Below are positions 11,651-37,790 of a DNA stretch of 64,000 bases, piece after piece. The DNA is from Phallusia mammillata. Its lineage: Eukaryota; Chordata; Ascidiacea; Phlebobranchia; Ascidiidae. The notes under the pieces were generated by a model that was not told where the DNA came from, searched no databases, and saw only the letters and a program-made list of their open reading frames with translations. Within the stretch, counting starts at the first letter, position 1. Each line of letters starts with the position of its first letter. The stretch is from positions 140,757 to 204,756 of the forward strand of contig QLIY01000156.1 in assembly GCA_003260075.1 (NCBI GenBank), in the 5' to 3' direction. The position numbers and the translations under genes were made by a program.

Positions 11651-12828
11651 CAGCGCTCTACGCAAAACGTCTCCCAGACCAGCTGAGTTGTTAGATCGTT
11701 TGACCAAATAACTATTACGAGATTTGATTAGATCAATGACAACATCGCAAACTTAACTTAAATACTGGGCTAATATAACCAAAGAGTACGAAACGTATAG
11801 TCTCTGTTCCATATAAAACTGACCAAAAACGTACGATCTTGCATGGCCTCAAATGTTGTAATTTTACAAAGTTTTAATTTACGAGTTGAAGTTGGTTAGC
11901 CATCTTTTCAACCATTATTCGATTGACATTATTTGAAATTGGATCAATTTACATTCACATTTAACAGTATAGCACAAATTCCAAGAACGAAACAGCAGAA
12001 CGTATAACGTTCACAGAAGAAATGTGTTTTGCTACACTGGTAGCCTGTAATGTTGCGATCTGCCCGTCGACCACGGTGCCGATAGACTGTCTATAGTGGA
12101 CCAAGTCTAACCTAGATAGGCTACAAGTGGTCCCTGATACCCCTGTGTTGTGTAAAAAAATAACTTAGCAATAGGAGGCAAACGTGAAAATATAAATAAA
12201 AGCGCGCCGAAGATCTAATTGCATAGCCTTCTGTTGTTGCGAGATTAAACAAGAAACTTCGCTTTAAGTAGAGTTTGCATCGATTTGCTTGGAGGTTTTA
12301 CTATTTTTAACAGATTTGCCCAGTCATGAAGTCTACTTTAATGTATTTTAATTAGATCCAGTGAATTGAAAAGAGTTGCTGGTCAAGACGATCGAATGTT
12401 TGAGCTTGGATAAAAGCAATTCAAATTCAGCTAGGTAGAAGTGGACTTGAATTAGGCTAGATCTTGAATGTAATTACATGAAAACGAAACCGGTTGTTGC
12501 GCACTTTCAGGCCTAAAATGTCCGCAAAACTTACGACGGGCTTGAACACCAAGAATTGGATATTGTAAACACAAGGCGGTTGCGCTGTTGCGCTATAATC
12601 ACTCGGACTTATAGGCGAAGTTTTGCCTCAAACCCTATTCAAACCTAAAGATTCTAACAAACAATCCGGTTATTGATCAGACCTGTTGTGTTTAAAGTAC
12701 CACGTTTAACCGGGAAAACATCTTGACTATGAAATCTCAGCTATTGGCATACTATGATCTCAGGGGATGTTTTTGCATGATCGCCAGTGGGCGCTGCTGA
12801 GATACACAACCGTTTACAATTGGGCCTG

Positions 12829-12836
12829 TGACGTCA
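12829..12836. promoter_or_regulatory. Palindromic CRE-like site TGACGTCA
   Basis: Full palindromic CREB/ATF consensus about 1.7 kb upstream of the NIM1 ATG, just before a GC-richer stretch. Function is inference from the motif alone. Confidence 0.25.
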
Positions 12837-13235
12837 TTACGACAGTGAGTTTGATGGGGTCAAGCTGAACTTGCGAGACGAGCTGCTGGAAGAGTGAACG
12901 TGTGAACTGTGAACTTTTTTGCGCTAAGCGTTTGTCGGCAAATTTCTAGCAATGCTAATAGGAAGCAATTGGACAACTCTTCTTAATAACATGCTAGCGC
13001 GCATATAGCAAGGGCGTTGCAAGTTGAAACTTCGCAAGTCTGCAAGTGACTAGTCACTATACCAAATCAAAATTTTGCTGCTTTTCGAACTTGTTTTTTG
13101 AGTTGTGGAGGGGTGACAGACCTGCTCAAAAACTGACGAGCATTTGATCGTTAATTATTTTGGGTTTGTGGAAAAACTTACAACTGCTGACAGAGTTGTT
13201 TTGGATTGTCAGTTGTCACTGAGATAGAAAGTTTT

Positions 13236-13381
13236 ATATTTTGTGTTTGTATATTTGCTCATACATTTTCTGTGAAAAGCAATTTATTTTACTCAAAACC
13301 CCCCCCCCATATTTTGTGTTTGTATATTTGCTCATACATTTTCTGTGAAAAGCAATATATTTTACACACATTTTACTCAAA
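13236..13381. repeat. C10-joined direct duplication (non-coding)
   Basis: 13236-13298 is repeated at 13309-13381 with small differences, and the copies are separated by ten C at 13299-13308. No gene is affected. Confidence 0.85.
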
Positions 13382-14108
13382 CTTGTTATTCAGATTTATT
13401 GTCTATAGACAATATATGCTCCGTTAATAGTGATTAAAATATCTAATTGTTTACTTCTAAAGTTGCTGTCTAAATTCCTTTCATAATTGCACCTTTAAAA
13501 TCATGACTTATATTGATAAAAAATGTTTGTTTTTTACTTCTGGGTTTCGTTGGTTTGGATGTTTAAGTACTGTTGTCAAAAAATTTTTGTTGGCAATTTC
13601 ATAATGTTTGATGACGCACTAAAAGAAAAGAAAGCTATTTACAATGAGCATTGTAAACATGTTGCAAGATTGTGTGGGCAAAGTGCTAAAGATGGGGTCA
13701 TTTTGGTTGAACAGCCATAATTGTGTTTGTGTTGTCAACAATGGCCAACATTAATTCTAAACCAGCCATGTCTACTTTGTTTCAAATAAAGGAAGAAACT
13801 GATATCTTAAGCTTTCTCCAGTTACATGCAGACATGTCACGTCATTCACAGGACTGTGGGAATTGAGAATCTATTTAAAGTGTAAACATAATGATTTTAC
13901 CTACAGACTATTATAAGTGCGCTGTTTTTGCAGGAGCTTGTTGTTCATAAAACTAAATGTCAATGTTTTTCTTTGAAACTACTACACCCTTGATTCACAG
14001 AAACAAAATGTGTTTATATTAACAGTGCTTTTGTGCAGTACAGAAATAGTCATAGAGATTTGAATGTTACCACGAAAACACTGTTGCTGTCTAACTTCAT
14101 GAATGTGT

Positions 14109-14383
14109 AACATGAATGACTTCCTTTATTGGCATGGCGTGTTTCTCATTGAGGTTGTATTGCGCTGTTGGTGCAGTGACTAATGTCAAACAGTGTAAGT
14201 GGGGCATGGACTATTTTGATGTAACCCATGTGCTATTTTATCCCCCCCCCCAACATGAATGACTTCCTTTATTGGCATGGCGTGTTTCTCATTGAGGTTA
14301 TATTGCGCTGTTGGTGCAGTGACTAATGTCAAACAGTGTAACTGGGGCATGGACTATTTTGATGTAACCCATGTGCTATTTTA
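14109..14383. repeat. C10-joined direct duplication (non-coding)
   Basis: The 132 bp at 14109-14240 recur at 14252-14383 with only a couple of substitutions. The joint is ten C at 14242-14251. Confidence 0.9.
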
Positions 14384-14515
14384 GGGTTACAGGGAACTTA
14401 ACAATATTTGATTAAACGGCTTGCCCTAGCTGGTCGCATGTTTCTGTTGTGTAAAAAAGCAATCAATGAGCTACTTGAGAAGAAGCGTCAATGACCAAAT
14501 GTAAATCTAGAAATT

Positions 14516-17500
14516 ATGAAGGCAGGAGAGCTGCAGCCTGATGCTGAAACTGTGGCAGAATCTCATCCAAATTCTCTAAATGGTGTTAGAAAACCATCAG
14601 AGTTTAGACCAACTAACCTTGATATAGGTATGTATCATATTTGGTCATTTATTGAATGTCTTATCAAAACTGACTGTTGTGTTTTGGTACAGGCTCACTA
14701 ACACACCCAAATGGTGTAGAAGACCACCAAAATGTAAAGGTCACTCCATATGATAAGTTTCTTCATTCATTGCGCTGTGATCATCGTGTTCAATGGGAAT
14801 TAGCACTTGGAAAACGCATAGGATTTTATACTTTAAGGGGAGAACTTGGCAGTGGAAATTTTTCTCGTGTAAGAGCTGGAATTCATACACTGACAAAAGG
14901 TGGGTTGACTACTTTTGTGCTTTTTTGATAACTTTTAAACCCATAATGCCAATACTGTTTTGTTGACATTTCAATGTCTATTGTGTGGTTTGTCAGACAA
15001 GTATAAGTGAAGCCTTCTGTTCCAGACACTATTTCATCTCAATAAATGTCATCGAAAACATTCATTGTAGTGTGAGCGTTTGTTGTAGTTACAAGTTATT
15101 GTGACAAAAATAGAACTCTTTGTCAAACTAGACTTCTGTACTAGTGCAAGCTATAATTTAAATTCAATTTCCACAGAAATTAAAAAAGTAACTGGTATTT
15201 GCCATGTAGTTATTTTTATCTTTGTTTTTCTGCTTTTAGCTGAAATTCCCGAAATTTTACAGACTTGTTATTGAAGCCTTGAAAACGCACTGAAATGTTT
15301 GAACAATGTTTAATCAAATTATGTGCTTTGAGTCTATTATGGCAACAGTGTTTGTGCAAACATAATCATAAACCTTTAACGACATTACGTAGAACGAGTG
15401 GCGATAAAAATCTTGGACAAACGGAAGATGGACAAAAAGACCAAGCGTCTTCTTTCTCGGGAAATATCAAGCATGGAAAAATTGCATCACCCACATATCG
15501 TACATCTTTATGAGGTACAAACGACTCCTGACCCTTTATTAAATTAATGTTTGCCGAGAACGGAAGTTAATATGTCACAGGTTGTTTGCTTAGTTTGATT
15601 TTACCATAAGCAAACAAATGCTGTGGGAACGGCTTTTCGATATTTCACTGCATTGGTTTGGTTACCGGGGGTGGATAATGTTGTCTTTTTGCGCAACACA
15701 GGTGATACATACAGAGACAAAGCTGAACCTGGTGATGGAATACGCCAGCGGTGGCGAGCTATTTACTCGGCCCCCCCCCCTCACAGGTTGTTTGCTTAGT
15801 TTGATTTTACCATAAGCAAACAAATGCTTTGGGAACGGCTTCTCGATCTTTTACTGCATTGGTTTGGTTACCGGGACGGTTAATGTTTTCTTTTTGTGCA
15901 ATACAGGTCATACACACAGAGACAAAGCTGAACCTGGTGATGGAATACGCCAGCGGTGGCGAACTATTTACTCGATTATCTACGCAAGGCAAAATGCCAG
16001 AGAGCGAAGCGAAAATCGTCTTTGCGCAAATTGTTTCCGCCCTACAGCACATGGTGCGTATTTGCATTATACATTAACTGGCGTGCGACGTCATCACGCC
16101 ACGCGCTCGACAAAACATAAACATAGATATTTTAACATGTGCGCGTGCTTTTTTTGCAGCATCAACATCACGTTATTCACCGAGACCTGAAGGCGGAGAA
16201 CGTGTTTTACTCTGAGAAACGTCACGTAAAGGTAATCACAGATAATCCGTTAAACCGGGGTCACCCGATTTCGGCGTATTTGTTTCGGTTCAAGTGCCGA
16301 TTCGTGTGTTTAGTTGTTGCAAAAGACACGAATTATCGTCAGATCAAGTTTCGGCTGGGCTTTGTATTCTTTGGCGCCAGAGTTAAGCGTCGCTTGAGGT
16401 GAACCCTTCACGTACGACGCGATTAATATTGTTGAGGGTCGTTGATATGATGTGGTATGCGGCGTGCCCAGTGTCTGGCCTACAAAATGCACCATTGTGT
16501 ATGTTTCATAATTACTTAGGTTTCTGACCATTTGTTAAGCATACTGGGCGCGGGCACCAGTTTAACCTGTTCCTTGATGGACGTGCACTCAGAACACACG
16601 TAGCTCTTCGGTGGACAATTATAATGATTTAAACCTTATGTTTTCGGGTTGTGATACGATCGATCCGTGCACATTTGAGTACCACTCTCAAAACCCTCGT
16701 GATATCCACATACACACACTTGAAACGGGTAAGCGGCCACTCAACACTTATTCGGTATCACACCTGCTTTTAGGTCGGCGATTTTGGCTTCAGCACGGAA
16801 GCTAACGGATCCACGGAAGCACTGAACACTTTTTGCGGATCCCCGCCCTACGCCGCCCCTGAACTCTTTCGAGATTCCTTTTACTTTGGCGAGAGCGTGG
16901 ACATTTGGGCGCTTGGCATTCTTCTCTTCTTTACCGTGACTGGTAAGTACCCAGAAATAATAGTAGTTTAATATCCAAACCCCCCCCCCTGGGCGCTTGG
17001 CATTCTTCTCTTCTTTACCGTGACTGGTAAGTACCCATGGCAGGAATAATAGTAGTTTAATATCCAAATTTGCCAGACTCTTTTACGTAACAATGCATGC
17101 GATTTATGTGTTGGATGAACGTTAGTTGATCAATAACGACAGTTGGTGTTGCTGTTTTGTCAGGCAAATTTATGTACATTGTGCCCCCACGGTAATCGAC
17201 ATCGTTACCTTATTGAACCAGATTTAAAAATAAATATCATGGGAACAAAAATCTGCAAATACATGCATTTTGTAGGAACCATGCCATTTCGCGCGGAGAC
17301 AGTCGGAAAGCTGAAGAAACGCATTTTGTCCGGTCAGTTTGCAATTCCCTCTCACGTATCATCCGAATGCAAAGCCCTTATACGTGGAATCCTGAAGCCA
17401 GTACCCTCGGAAAGGTTCACGATTCGTGAGATCCGTTGTTCTGATTGGCTCTCCCGGACAGCTTATCCCCAGCCAATGGGGTATTACAGGTAAAGAAATG

Positions 17501-20500
17501 TGGGTGTCGGTTGCTAAGGCCGCCTGCTCGGTCATTCAATTATTTATTCCGCCGGAACAAAGACTTAAAGCTCTATGGTTGAACTTATAATCAATACGGG
17601 GAGTCAAGGGTGGTCAATGTGGCCTCGACAATAGACCTCTAGGTATGTACAGCAGAGTTGTACAGTTCAAGGTATTTTACCCTTTTGTCTTGAGGGCGTC
17701 GTTGGACGGCGAGCCAGAATGCCATCTTATTGTTTTCCAAGGCTTTGGTGACCACTCGGGCAAAAATCTCAAAAAATCGATATTCTCTAGACACGATTTG
17801 TTTACACAATCACGTCCGGCTTCAACCCATGCTGTTTCCCATCATGGAATGGCTCACTTTGCAAATAAATCCAACTGGGCGTGCAGCGTGTTGCTAAGCC
17901 GTGTGGGGATATCAGGAGAGTGATTGGTGATTAACACTTATTCTTAAACCTAGTTACTTTACATGAATTTGCGACCTAGTTACTTTACAATACATCAAGA
18001 CCCAAGTTGAAGAAAAACGGCTATATTGCGGAAACTTTGGGGAAAAAATACCACATCTCAGAACATTCGTATTTAAAAAAAAAACTATTTCAATTCCGTA
18101 TCTTAAACTTTGAACAAAATAAGGCATACGGGGATCGTTAAGTAAATGCATTTAATATTACCTGAACTGTATGTACAATCTCGGACAAGAACAATTCAAA
18201 AACGCTTGTGGCTAAATTATCACCGACTTTGTTCAGTGTAATTGTCGGTTTCGTGATGAAAATATTGAGTCGTAACAAAAAAGCTGAATAAAATTTACGG
18301 CGACGATATTTCCGGAGGTTTTATTTCCATCGCAGTGTGGAAACATTTTCTCAAGTTTCCTCTCCTTATGTATTTAACGAGGGACTTGTGCGAACTTGTA
18401 CAACCACAGCGCCTCTTGATGCGGTTTTAACAGCTACGCCTAAGTTTTGCTACAAACCGACAGCTCAAGGCAAATTTGCTTTTGTATGATGCCACTACGA
18501 AACTTTTTTTATTGAACACATTGTTTTGATGCTAATCAAAACAAAGAAGATGTATTTTTCTTGCAGTTTTACTTTAAAATGGCAGTCTACACTGAGTTAT
18601 ACTCAAGGAAACTAGGTTCTTTGTAAATAGTTGTGAATACTTATGATGGTTCAAGTTGCTTTAAATCGTTATGAAAACTATAAATACATGCACGGAACGG
18701 TGCAAGGCAATAGAAATGACGCAGCGTTTTTTATAACGTCAAGGTTCACTGAACATCACTTTCCCGTCGTGTTGATATCATGCCGATGTATCGGGTTTGT
18801 GTTCTTAATCCACGGGCTTGTTGTTTTTAATAGAGACTCCGTGTGTCAACGAAACCATGATTGACGATCTGTATGTATATGTATGGTGTGAGCCGACTGA
18901 ATTGCGTACATGACTATATCGGCTTCGGCCATTTTGATTCTCGTTTTAATATGTTGGATTTTTGTTTCCAGACTTGAACCAACGCAAATTGACTTGAAGC
19001 AATGCAAGCCTGAAGAAGCTTACGCCCTGTGTTACTTGGAGAAGCTCGGAATCGACCAAGAACATTTAAAGAGTTTTAAGTTTTCATCACAGGAGAGCCA
19101 CTCGCCGTTTTCATGGCACGCAAAGAACGTAAGTTGATGTTTTAAAATGTTTAATACAATTAAAGCCTGATAAAAAATATAACAAATCTATAGCCTAGAA
19201 TGCTGTCTAGTTCTGTCATTCTTGTCAAAAATCCTAACATTGCCGAAACTATGAAAGTAAAACCGAGTATTGCTCTTCCAGCAGTTTTTTGAAACTACTA
19301 CTGAAAGACCAATTCTCGATTACCCCCCCCCCAAAAATTAACTATAGCCTAGAATGCTGTCCAGTTTTGCCATTCTTGTCAAAACTGTTATCATTGCCGA
19401 AACTAGACGAAAGTATAAACGAGTATTGCTCTTCCCGCAGTTTTTAAAACTTCTGCTGAAAGACCAATTCTCGTTTGTACATTATGCCTGGCAGCAGTAG
19501 ATTATTTCCTAGATGAGAGTAATCTATTTGTGTCTCTTGAATCGTAAACAAAGCAACAGTGGAGTAAAAAGTGCGCATAAAATATGTGCCAAGTCATCCC
19601 ACCCTTGTCAAAGCGTTACAGATTCATGCACCATAAAAAGTAAACTTTGGCAAAACGGCGACGCGCGCACTATAGGTAAATTTATTTAGTGGCGTATGTC
19701 AGCGGGAGTTGGAAACTTTGGGACTTTCCGTACATTCAAGTTCAAAACCCTCGACCGTTTACCTTCCGTACCTGGCTCGCTTACTCAGGGTCTATATATC
19801 GGTCTCCACAACAAGGGAGATGCACTGTGGAGAACGTGACAGTCAAGAGGGTACTCGTGATGATGCAGGTCGATGTGTGGGCTCTCACGGGAACGCGCTA
19901 AAAACAGAACGGTCCAGGCCTCGCTTTGTTGTCGAAACGTGAAGTTGAACTAATATTCTTTTGTTTGTCATTGTAACTACGTTGGCCTCTCTTAAGCACA
20001 TGACACTCGAGAGTTTTTTTTCCTGACAGCGAATACACAAACCGTGGCGTTAATATGTGTCTTTGTGATATATTGGGTTCTTTAAAGGTTTTCTGTTTAC
20101 ATTTTTTGTTTGTTTGTACCCACTTGAAGTCACAAACTAGTTATGGCATGTTATATTTCCACATAGTAACGAACACAACCTAAATGATTTAGCATTTTTG
20201 CACCACCTTGGAACCACCGATAAAACGACATATTTTTTTTAGTTTTTTTTTGCGCACAAAAACTGTAATATAAACCAAAAAAATCAACGTAACAGGGGGT
20301 TATTTTGGTGTCACACTTTGCCCTTTTGGCATTGCTGTGTTGTCACACAACGGCTTTGTCAATGCTTAGAGTTGCATTTAACAGCTATTAATAGAAGCAG
20401 AAGATTGACGGTGTAGGTTTAGCTTTGTCGTAATTCAAAGGCGATATTTTTTTGAGTTTATAACACCTAGCTTATATATAATACTCACAAAGTAAATGGA

Positions 20501-21435
20501 ATTAGTTGCTTCCCCGCGAAGCGATGGGACTATAATTTTTGTTGATCGCACCAAAAAGTCTTGATCCCTGTCTTATAGTATACTGAAACTGTTCAGAGAA
20601 GTATGCGTTCAATCACATTTCATAACCACAACACATAAACCATTTTGCGTAATAAAGAAAAGTGGGGTTTATTACACGATTATTGTGGCATTGGGAATTT
20701 GAATAACGTGGTATTGGGCACAAAGTAAAAACACTTCCATCGTTAAGTTCATTACTGCCTTGAATCGATCCACTCAGTAACAACCAAATTTATCGGGGCA
20801 TGTTCGAAATCTAAATCCAGCAGGTGATCCTTTGATCTCACCACACCCGCTTTCCCACACACGACTGCAAATTATTTGTTTACGCACTCCACTAACTTTT
20901 TCAGAACGTCGATGCCGCCGAATATCGTTTGATCGCGCGCCGTCCGATTTTCGGATCATCGCGTGCGTCGCAAATCACCCTAAATGACGATTTCCAAATA
21001 AACGAGTTCAGCGCTTTGGTGGGAACCTACAGGATCCTACTGCTGCGCGCGCACAAGCGACTCTACGGGCCGTCGGGCAACGAGGAGCTGCGCAAACTTC
21101 GGGCACTTACTGAGCACGCTCTAGCCAAAATCCGCGATCCTGGAAGCGACGGTTCGACAACTCCATGGACTTGCTCGCTGTGTGACGTGACCCCTGCCAA
21201 CGGGCACATGACTTTTTCCAGCGGTTCGACCGGCAACAGTTCGCCTTCATCGCCGGATGGGGATTCGAGAGACGATTCAGGCCATCGCAGCACCGGGCCT
21301 CCCAAGCGTTGGCTGGACGCTACCTTTGCGGCCGATGGTGTGCCAAGGACTAACGGCGTCGGTCGCCATTCCAGAAGGGTCAGCCCGAGCGGAAACTCGC
21401 ACACGACAAGGTCGAAAATGTGCGTTATTCTCTGA
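14516..21435 (+). CDS. NIM1K: NIM1-type AMPK-related Ser/Thr protein kinase
   Basis: Coding exons 14516-14627, 14693-14899, 15393-15514, 15907-16053, 16160-16231, 16774-16942, 17276-17489, 18972-19128 and 20905-21435 join in phase to 576 codons. Human NIM1 is about 436 aa; the extra length is mainly in the last exon. The glycine loop GSGNFSRV is at residues 90-97, the VAIK lysine at 112, HRDLKAEN at 203-210, DFG at 223-225 and AAPE at 247-250. T239 in [10 protein letters not shown] is the expected LKB1 target. The blocks [17 protein letters not shown] and [15 protein letters not shown] identify NIM1 within the AMPK-related group. The C terminus KMCVIL has a CaaX-like form, as human NIM1 ends CSIL. 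A TGA lies in frame upstream of the ATG. Partial duplicate exons at 15702-15770 and 16990-17026 are stubs next to C10 joints and are excluded. Confidence 0.95.
15575..15975 (+). repeat. C10-joined duplication containing NIM1 exon 4
   Basis: 15575-15770 and 15781-15975 are copies of intron plus exon with several percent divergence, joined by ten C at 15771-15780. Both exon parts encode the same 23 residues, starting [10 protein letters not shown], with synonymous changes only. The first copy (15702-15770) has no donor because it runs into the C tract; the second (15907-16053) is the complete exon. Confidence 0.92.
16906..17068 (+). repeat. C10-joined duplication of the end of NIM1 exon 6
   Basis: 16906-16979 recurs at 16990-17068, joined by ten C at 16980-16989. 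The first copy belongs to the complete exon (16774-16942). The second holds only the last 37 coding bases and a donor, with no acceptor. Its intron part differs by a short insertion. Confidence 0.92.
19173..19475. repeat. C10-joined duplication in the last NIM1 intron
   Basis: 19173-19322 and 19333-19475 are diverged copies (roughly ten percent with indels) separated by ten C at 19323-19332. Intronic only. Confidence 0.85.
19476..20904 (+). other. Remainder of last NIM1 intron
   Basis: About 1.4 kb of intron after the duplication. I see no exon or transposon ends that I can support. The following coding exon is clearly richer in G+C than this intron. Confidence 0.5.
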
Positions 21436-22717
21436 TGTTCTTCGGAGCGTGTCGAGGGTTCCGTGAAGCGTGAATTCGTCGCCGTTGGTACGATTTGTTT
21501 TTAATTCAATCATTGTGCAATGACGTTTTTACCTAAACGATTTTTCTACTGTTCAGCGCCCGTTAATCGATTTTTCATTTGTGTTGAGTATTATCATTTT
21601 TGCGCATCGTTCCACGCCTTTGTAAAGAACAAACATGATTTCTCTGTTTTCATTGTGGCCGTATTTGCATTTATGCCATTATTTTCCAACACTGACAAAT
21701 GCCGCAGTTTGGCGGTTGTTTAAACTTTTAATTTACTTTTATTTGGTCACCGTTGACATGATATGCATATTTGTTCACTGTCACCCCGTGAAACTAATAA
21801 GAATTTCTGCAAACAGAGTCAACTTGTAACAGTCTACTTGCATGTAAGCAAAGATAAATCAGTATTATGCTTTGCTGTGTAGTTGAGTTCGACCGATGAC
21901 CATGGGCTGCATCTTCACTGTGGCAAACAAACAGTCAAAAACACATTCAGTTGCGACTTCTTTTAAACTGAAAAAATACAGCACATGTAAAAGGAAATCA
22001 AATACTAATTGAAGAGTATTAACAAATATGTACACGGCGATCAGAATCCGGAACCCAAACCCAGTCCGTGAATGGATCGCCGAATATCAAAGACAAACAA
22101 CGCTCCCACATATCGACACCTGAATACCAATGTTCGTACAAAAAACGAGGCTGGTTAATAAATAATAAAAACTAAAAGCAACAGTAAAACGGAGATTATG
22201 CTGCTTTGTCGGCGTCAGACCTCGACGGGGACGAAATAATTTGCAAAGGAAGTATTAAAGTCAAATTTTAAGGCCGCAATTAAGTGATAAGCATTTCCTA
22301 TCCAGTGTTGTATAAAAAAGGCGACATATCAATTGGACCGACGTATTTCGCGCAATATTACCTTACCGTCTACACGAATCGAAAACAACAAGGTTCGGCG
22401 CCTCCGTTTACACACAACGCTTCCTGAACCGCATATCGAGTTACCGATCTAGGGCTAGGTCAAATCAACAACACGAATATGCAATCTGCGTATGTTGGCA
22501 CGCGAATGTCAAACCGGCGCAACATCGTCAACGCCGATTACATCTTGTAAAAACGCTAAAGAAAGACACAGTTTTGTTTCATTGGCCGACAGTCGCTACC
22601 AAAGCAAGTGGGAAGTTCGTGCAGCCTTTGCATAACGAGGACACCGAAGGAACGTAGGCAAACGGTTTTTGAGGTCGGGCTTTTGCTTTCCTACAGGATC
22701 TAATTTCGTCGATTTTC
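21436..22717. other. Convergent intergenic / 3' UTR region of NIM1 and DOT1L
   Basis: The two genes end tail to tail here. AATAAA hexamers at 22157-22162 and 22164-22169 are candidate plus-strand polyadenylation signals for NIM1. No coding sequence is recognised except the alternative reading of the DOT1L terminal exon down to 22596. Confidence 0.45.
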
Positions 22718-35439
<12,722 letters not shown>

Positions 35440-37790
35440 GTTTCTGTTGTGTTACATCTAAAAATGTTTACACATAAGATTTAAATGGTTTGTAGTGACA
35501 AACAGATTGTTTATAAGTTTTCAATTTATATCTAAAGTACAAGTTAGAGGAACTGGTATTTTTTTACAAGTTATGGAAATTTGGTTACTGCACCAATAAA
35601 AGTAACATTGTCTCATTCAATTTGTGTTTGATATTCCACTTAGGTATCTTTTTTCACAAACACCTTCCTATTGAACTGTCTAAAAGCAAACTTTATGACT
35701 TACTGCAATTATAGTTTACTATTATTTGACCAACAATCTGACTTGTTATTAATATTCAGTCTGATAAAATGTGCACTGGTGAAATCTATGGCAGAAGCAA
35801 GTTACATCAACTCGGCACAATTTATTTTTTTGCACAAAAAGTATACTTTTTATACTTTGGTTATAACCATGCAAATTTTGCTATAATAAGCATGGAGTTG
35901 TAAAAGTTACAACACACAACTTACCAGCTTAATAAACACAGTATCCAAAAAATATCTCTTGTAGCAGGTAAGAACTCATTGCATTTTTCATTGAGAAAAA
36001 CTTACATAATCACACATTTGTACATTTGCCTGAACTGAATATGTATAAATGTACAAATATCCACCTAAAACACATCAAAAACACTTTCAAATTTATACAC
36101 TTCTGGTTTAAAGTCTCTGGCTATAGTTACTACACAATTTGTTTTGCATTGAGGGCCACTGCATATAAGATAAGTACACGTTCAGGTTACGTGTAAAATA
36201 TCTTACGTTTGGTCTATCAGTATAATAGTTAGTTAAGAAACAGTTATATTAAATGTATGTATGTAACAGAGAATAAGAACTACACATCAATCACAAAAAC
36301 CAAACTTTAGAAGCCTGTCCGACTACATTACAAATCTGTTATTATGATAGATCATTGCTAAATGTTTTACTGCTCTTGTCGGCCTGCAAATACAAAATCT
36401 GTTTCAAAGGTGATACTACGAAACGCGGGATTATTGCCGTTGCTGGATTTACGCCCACTGACCCTTTCTATTTTTCGAATCGGTGTGAATATACGGATGA
36501 TCGCCATGTTTTTATCTTTTGTTGGTGTAAATTTTTATTAAGTACCTCTTCAGGTCAACTGTTACTGTGTTGTCTTTGTCCCTAATCCTTTTTCGATAAA
36601 ATTTATTTAAAACAACGAAAACTGGTTCCGGTAACGTCAGGTTTAATTATTTGTCTTTATTTTATCTTTATGGCTTATAAACTAGCCATCCTACTTTCCA
36701 TGCTGTGGTTGTGCTTTTCTGCCTGGGTTTAAAGTTGTACTATTGTGGATTTTCAACGGGTAACAAAACTCCATTAATCTTCGGCGTTCGCTTACGTACA
36801 CTACTCTTCCACATATCTAAAAGAATTGTTACTTGCTTTGTCAAAAGGCCTGTGAAGAAAATCTGCCGCATGTGTCAATATTTTTATTTGGCACCTGAAG
36901 AGTTTGTTGCTTTGGTTGTTTACATTTCACGACTGAACAAGCTGTTGGATTAGCATTCTACGTAATAAATACGTTACTTATGTAAAGCCCCAATCACCAC
37001 CCAATAACGCCAGCCAATTTGCCAATCCAGCTAAACTCATCCTTGGATTTTGCAATGTATTCGGATATATTAGTCATTCAACAGCACAAAAGCAATACAA
37101 ATGGAGAAGGTTTGTAATTTGGTCAACCAGAGAACTGCCGGCAGTCATTTCTGGTCAGTACAGCAAAATAAGAAAGGGAAAAACAACATTTGTCATCAGT
37201 TCTGCTACAGAAAAACAACTGATGAAACAATGAAAGGTAAGCACAAACGATTAATCAGGGCAATAGCGCATTGGCAATAAAAAAACCGAACAACATTCCA
37301 TAGAAATCAGAGAAAAAGCCAATTTTAAGTGTTTGACAATGACTTTTGATTTAGCTTCAAAACAAATTAAAGATCTTGTCATGTGCAAATAAGCAAAAAA
37401 CACAAACAGCACAGCAAATATTAGTGAAGAACACTAGCAAAGACAGACATACATTTCCATTTACCAACAAAACTTTGCTACTAGTCCACCATAGAACAAA
37501 ACAAAAACAGTTTCAACAAAGCCATGACAAGGATTTGAACTAAACACAATTCATAAATTATGTGACATGACTAACAAACCAAGTGGAGCTCTTTTGAGGG
37601 CTAAAAAGAAATTTAAAACAGGTCAACAAAGAAGGTAAGAAATGTAACAAACAAGGGAGACACTAAAAGTAAACATATATTGCGAAATTGGAAGTGCTGT
37701 GCTTGGTACACTGATAGTGAGCTCTTGTGTTAGACCAATGTTACAAGCCTTGAACTATTCAGAACATTTCATGAATGTTTGCACTCTAAT
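35440..37790. other. DOT1L upstream region and RNF11 3' UTR
   Basis: About 2.3 kb with no recognisable exon. It must contain the 5' end of DOT1L and the 3' untranslated part of RNF11, both on the minus strand. Short ORFs here show no family resemblance. Confidence 0.5.

Larger units (their letters stand above)
11660..14515. other. Non-coding region upstream of NIM1
   Basis: No recognisable protein-coding exon. It contains a CRE-like palindrome at 12829 and two C10-joined direct duplications (13236-13381, 14109-14383). Leader exons of NIM1 may lie here but I cannot place them. Confidence 0.5.

Noticed and set aside
15575-15975. Mutually exclusive alternative exons in NIM1
   Set aside because: The first copy has no donor and runs into the C10 tract. 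Its protein sequence is identical to the start of the second copy.
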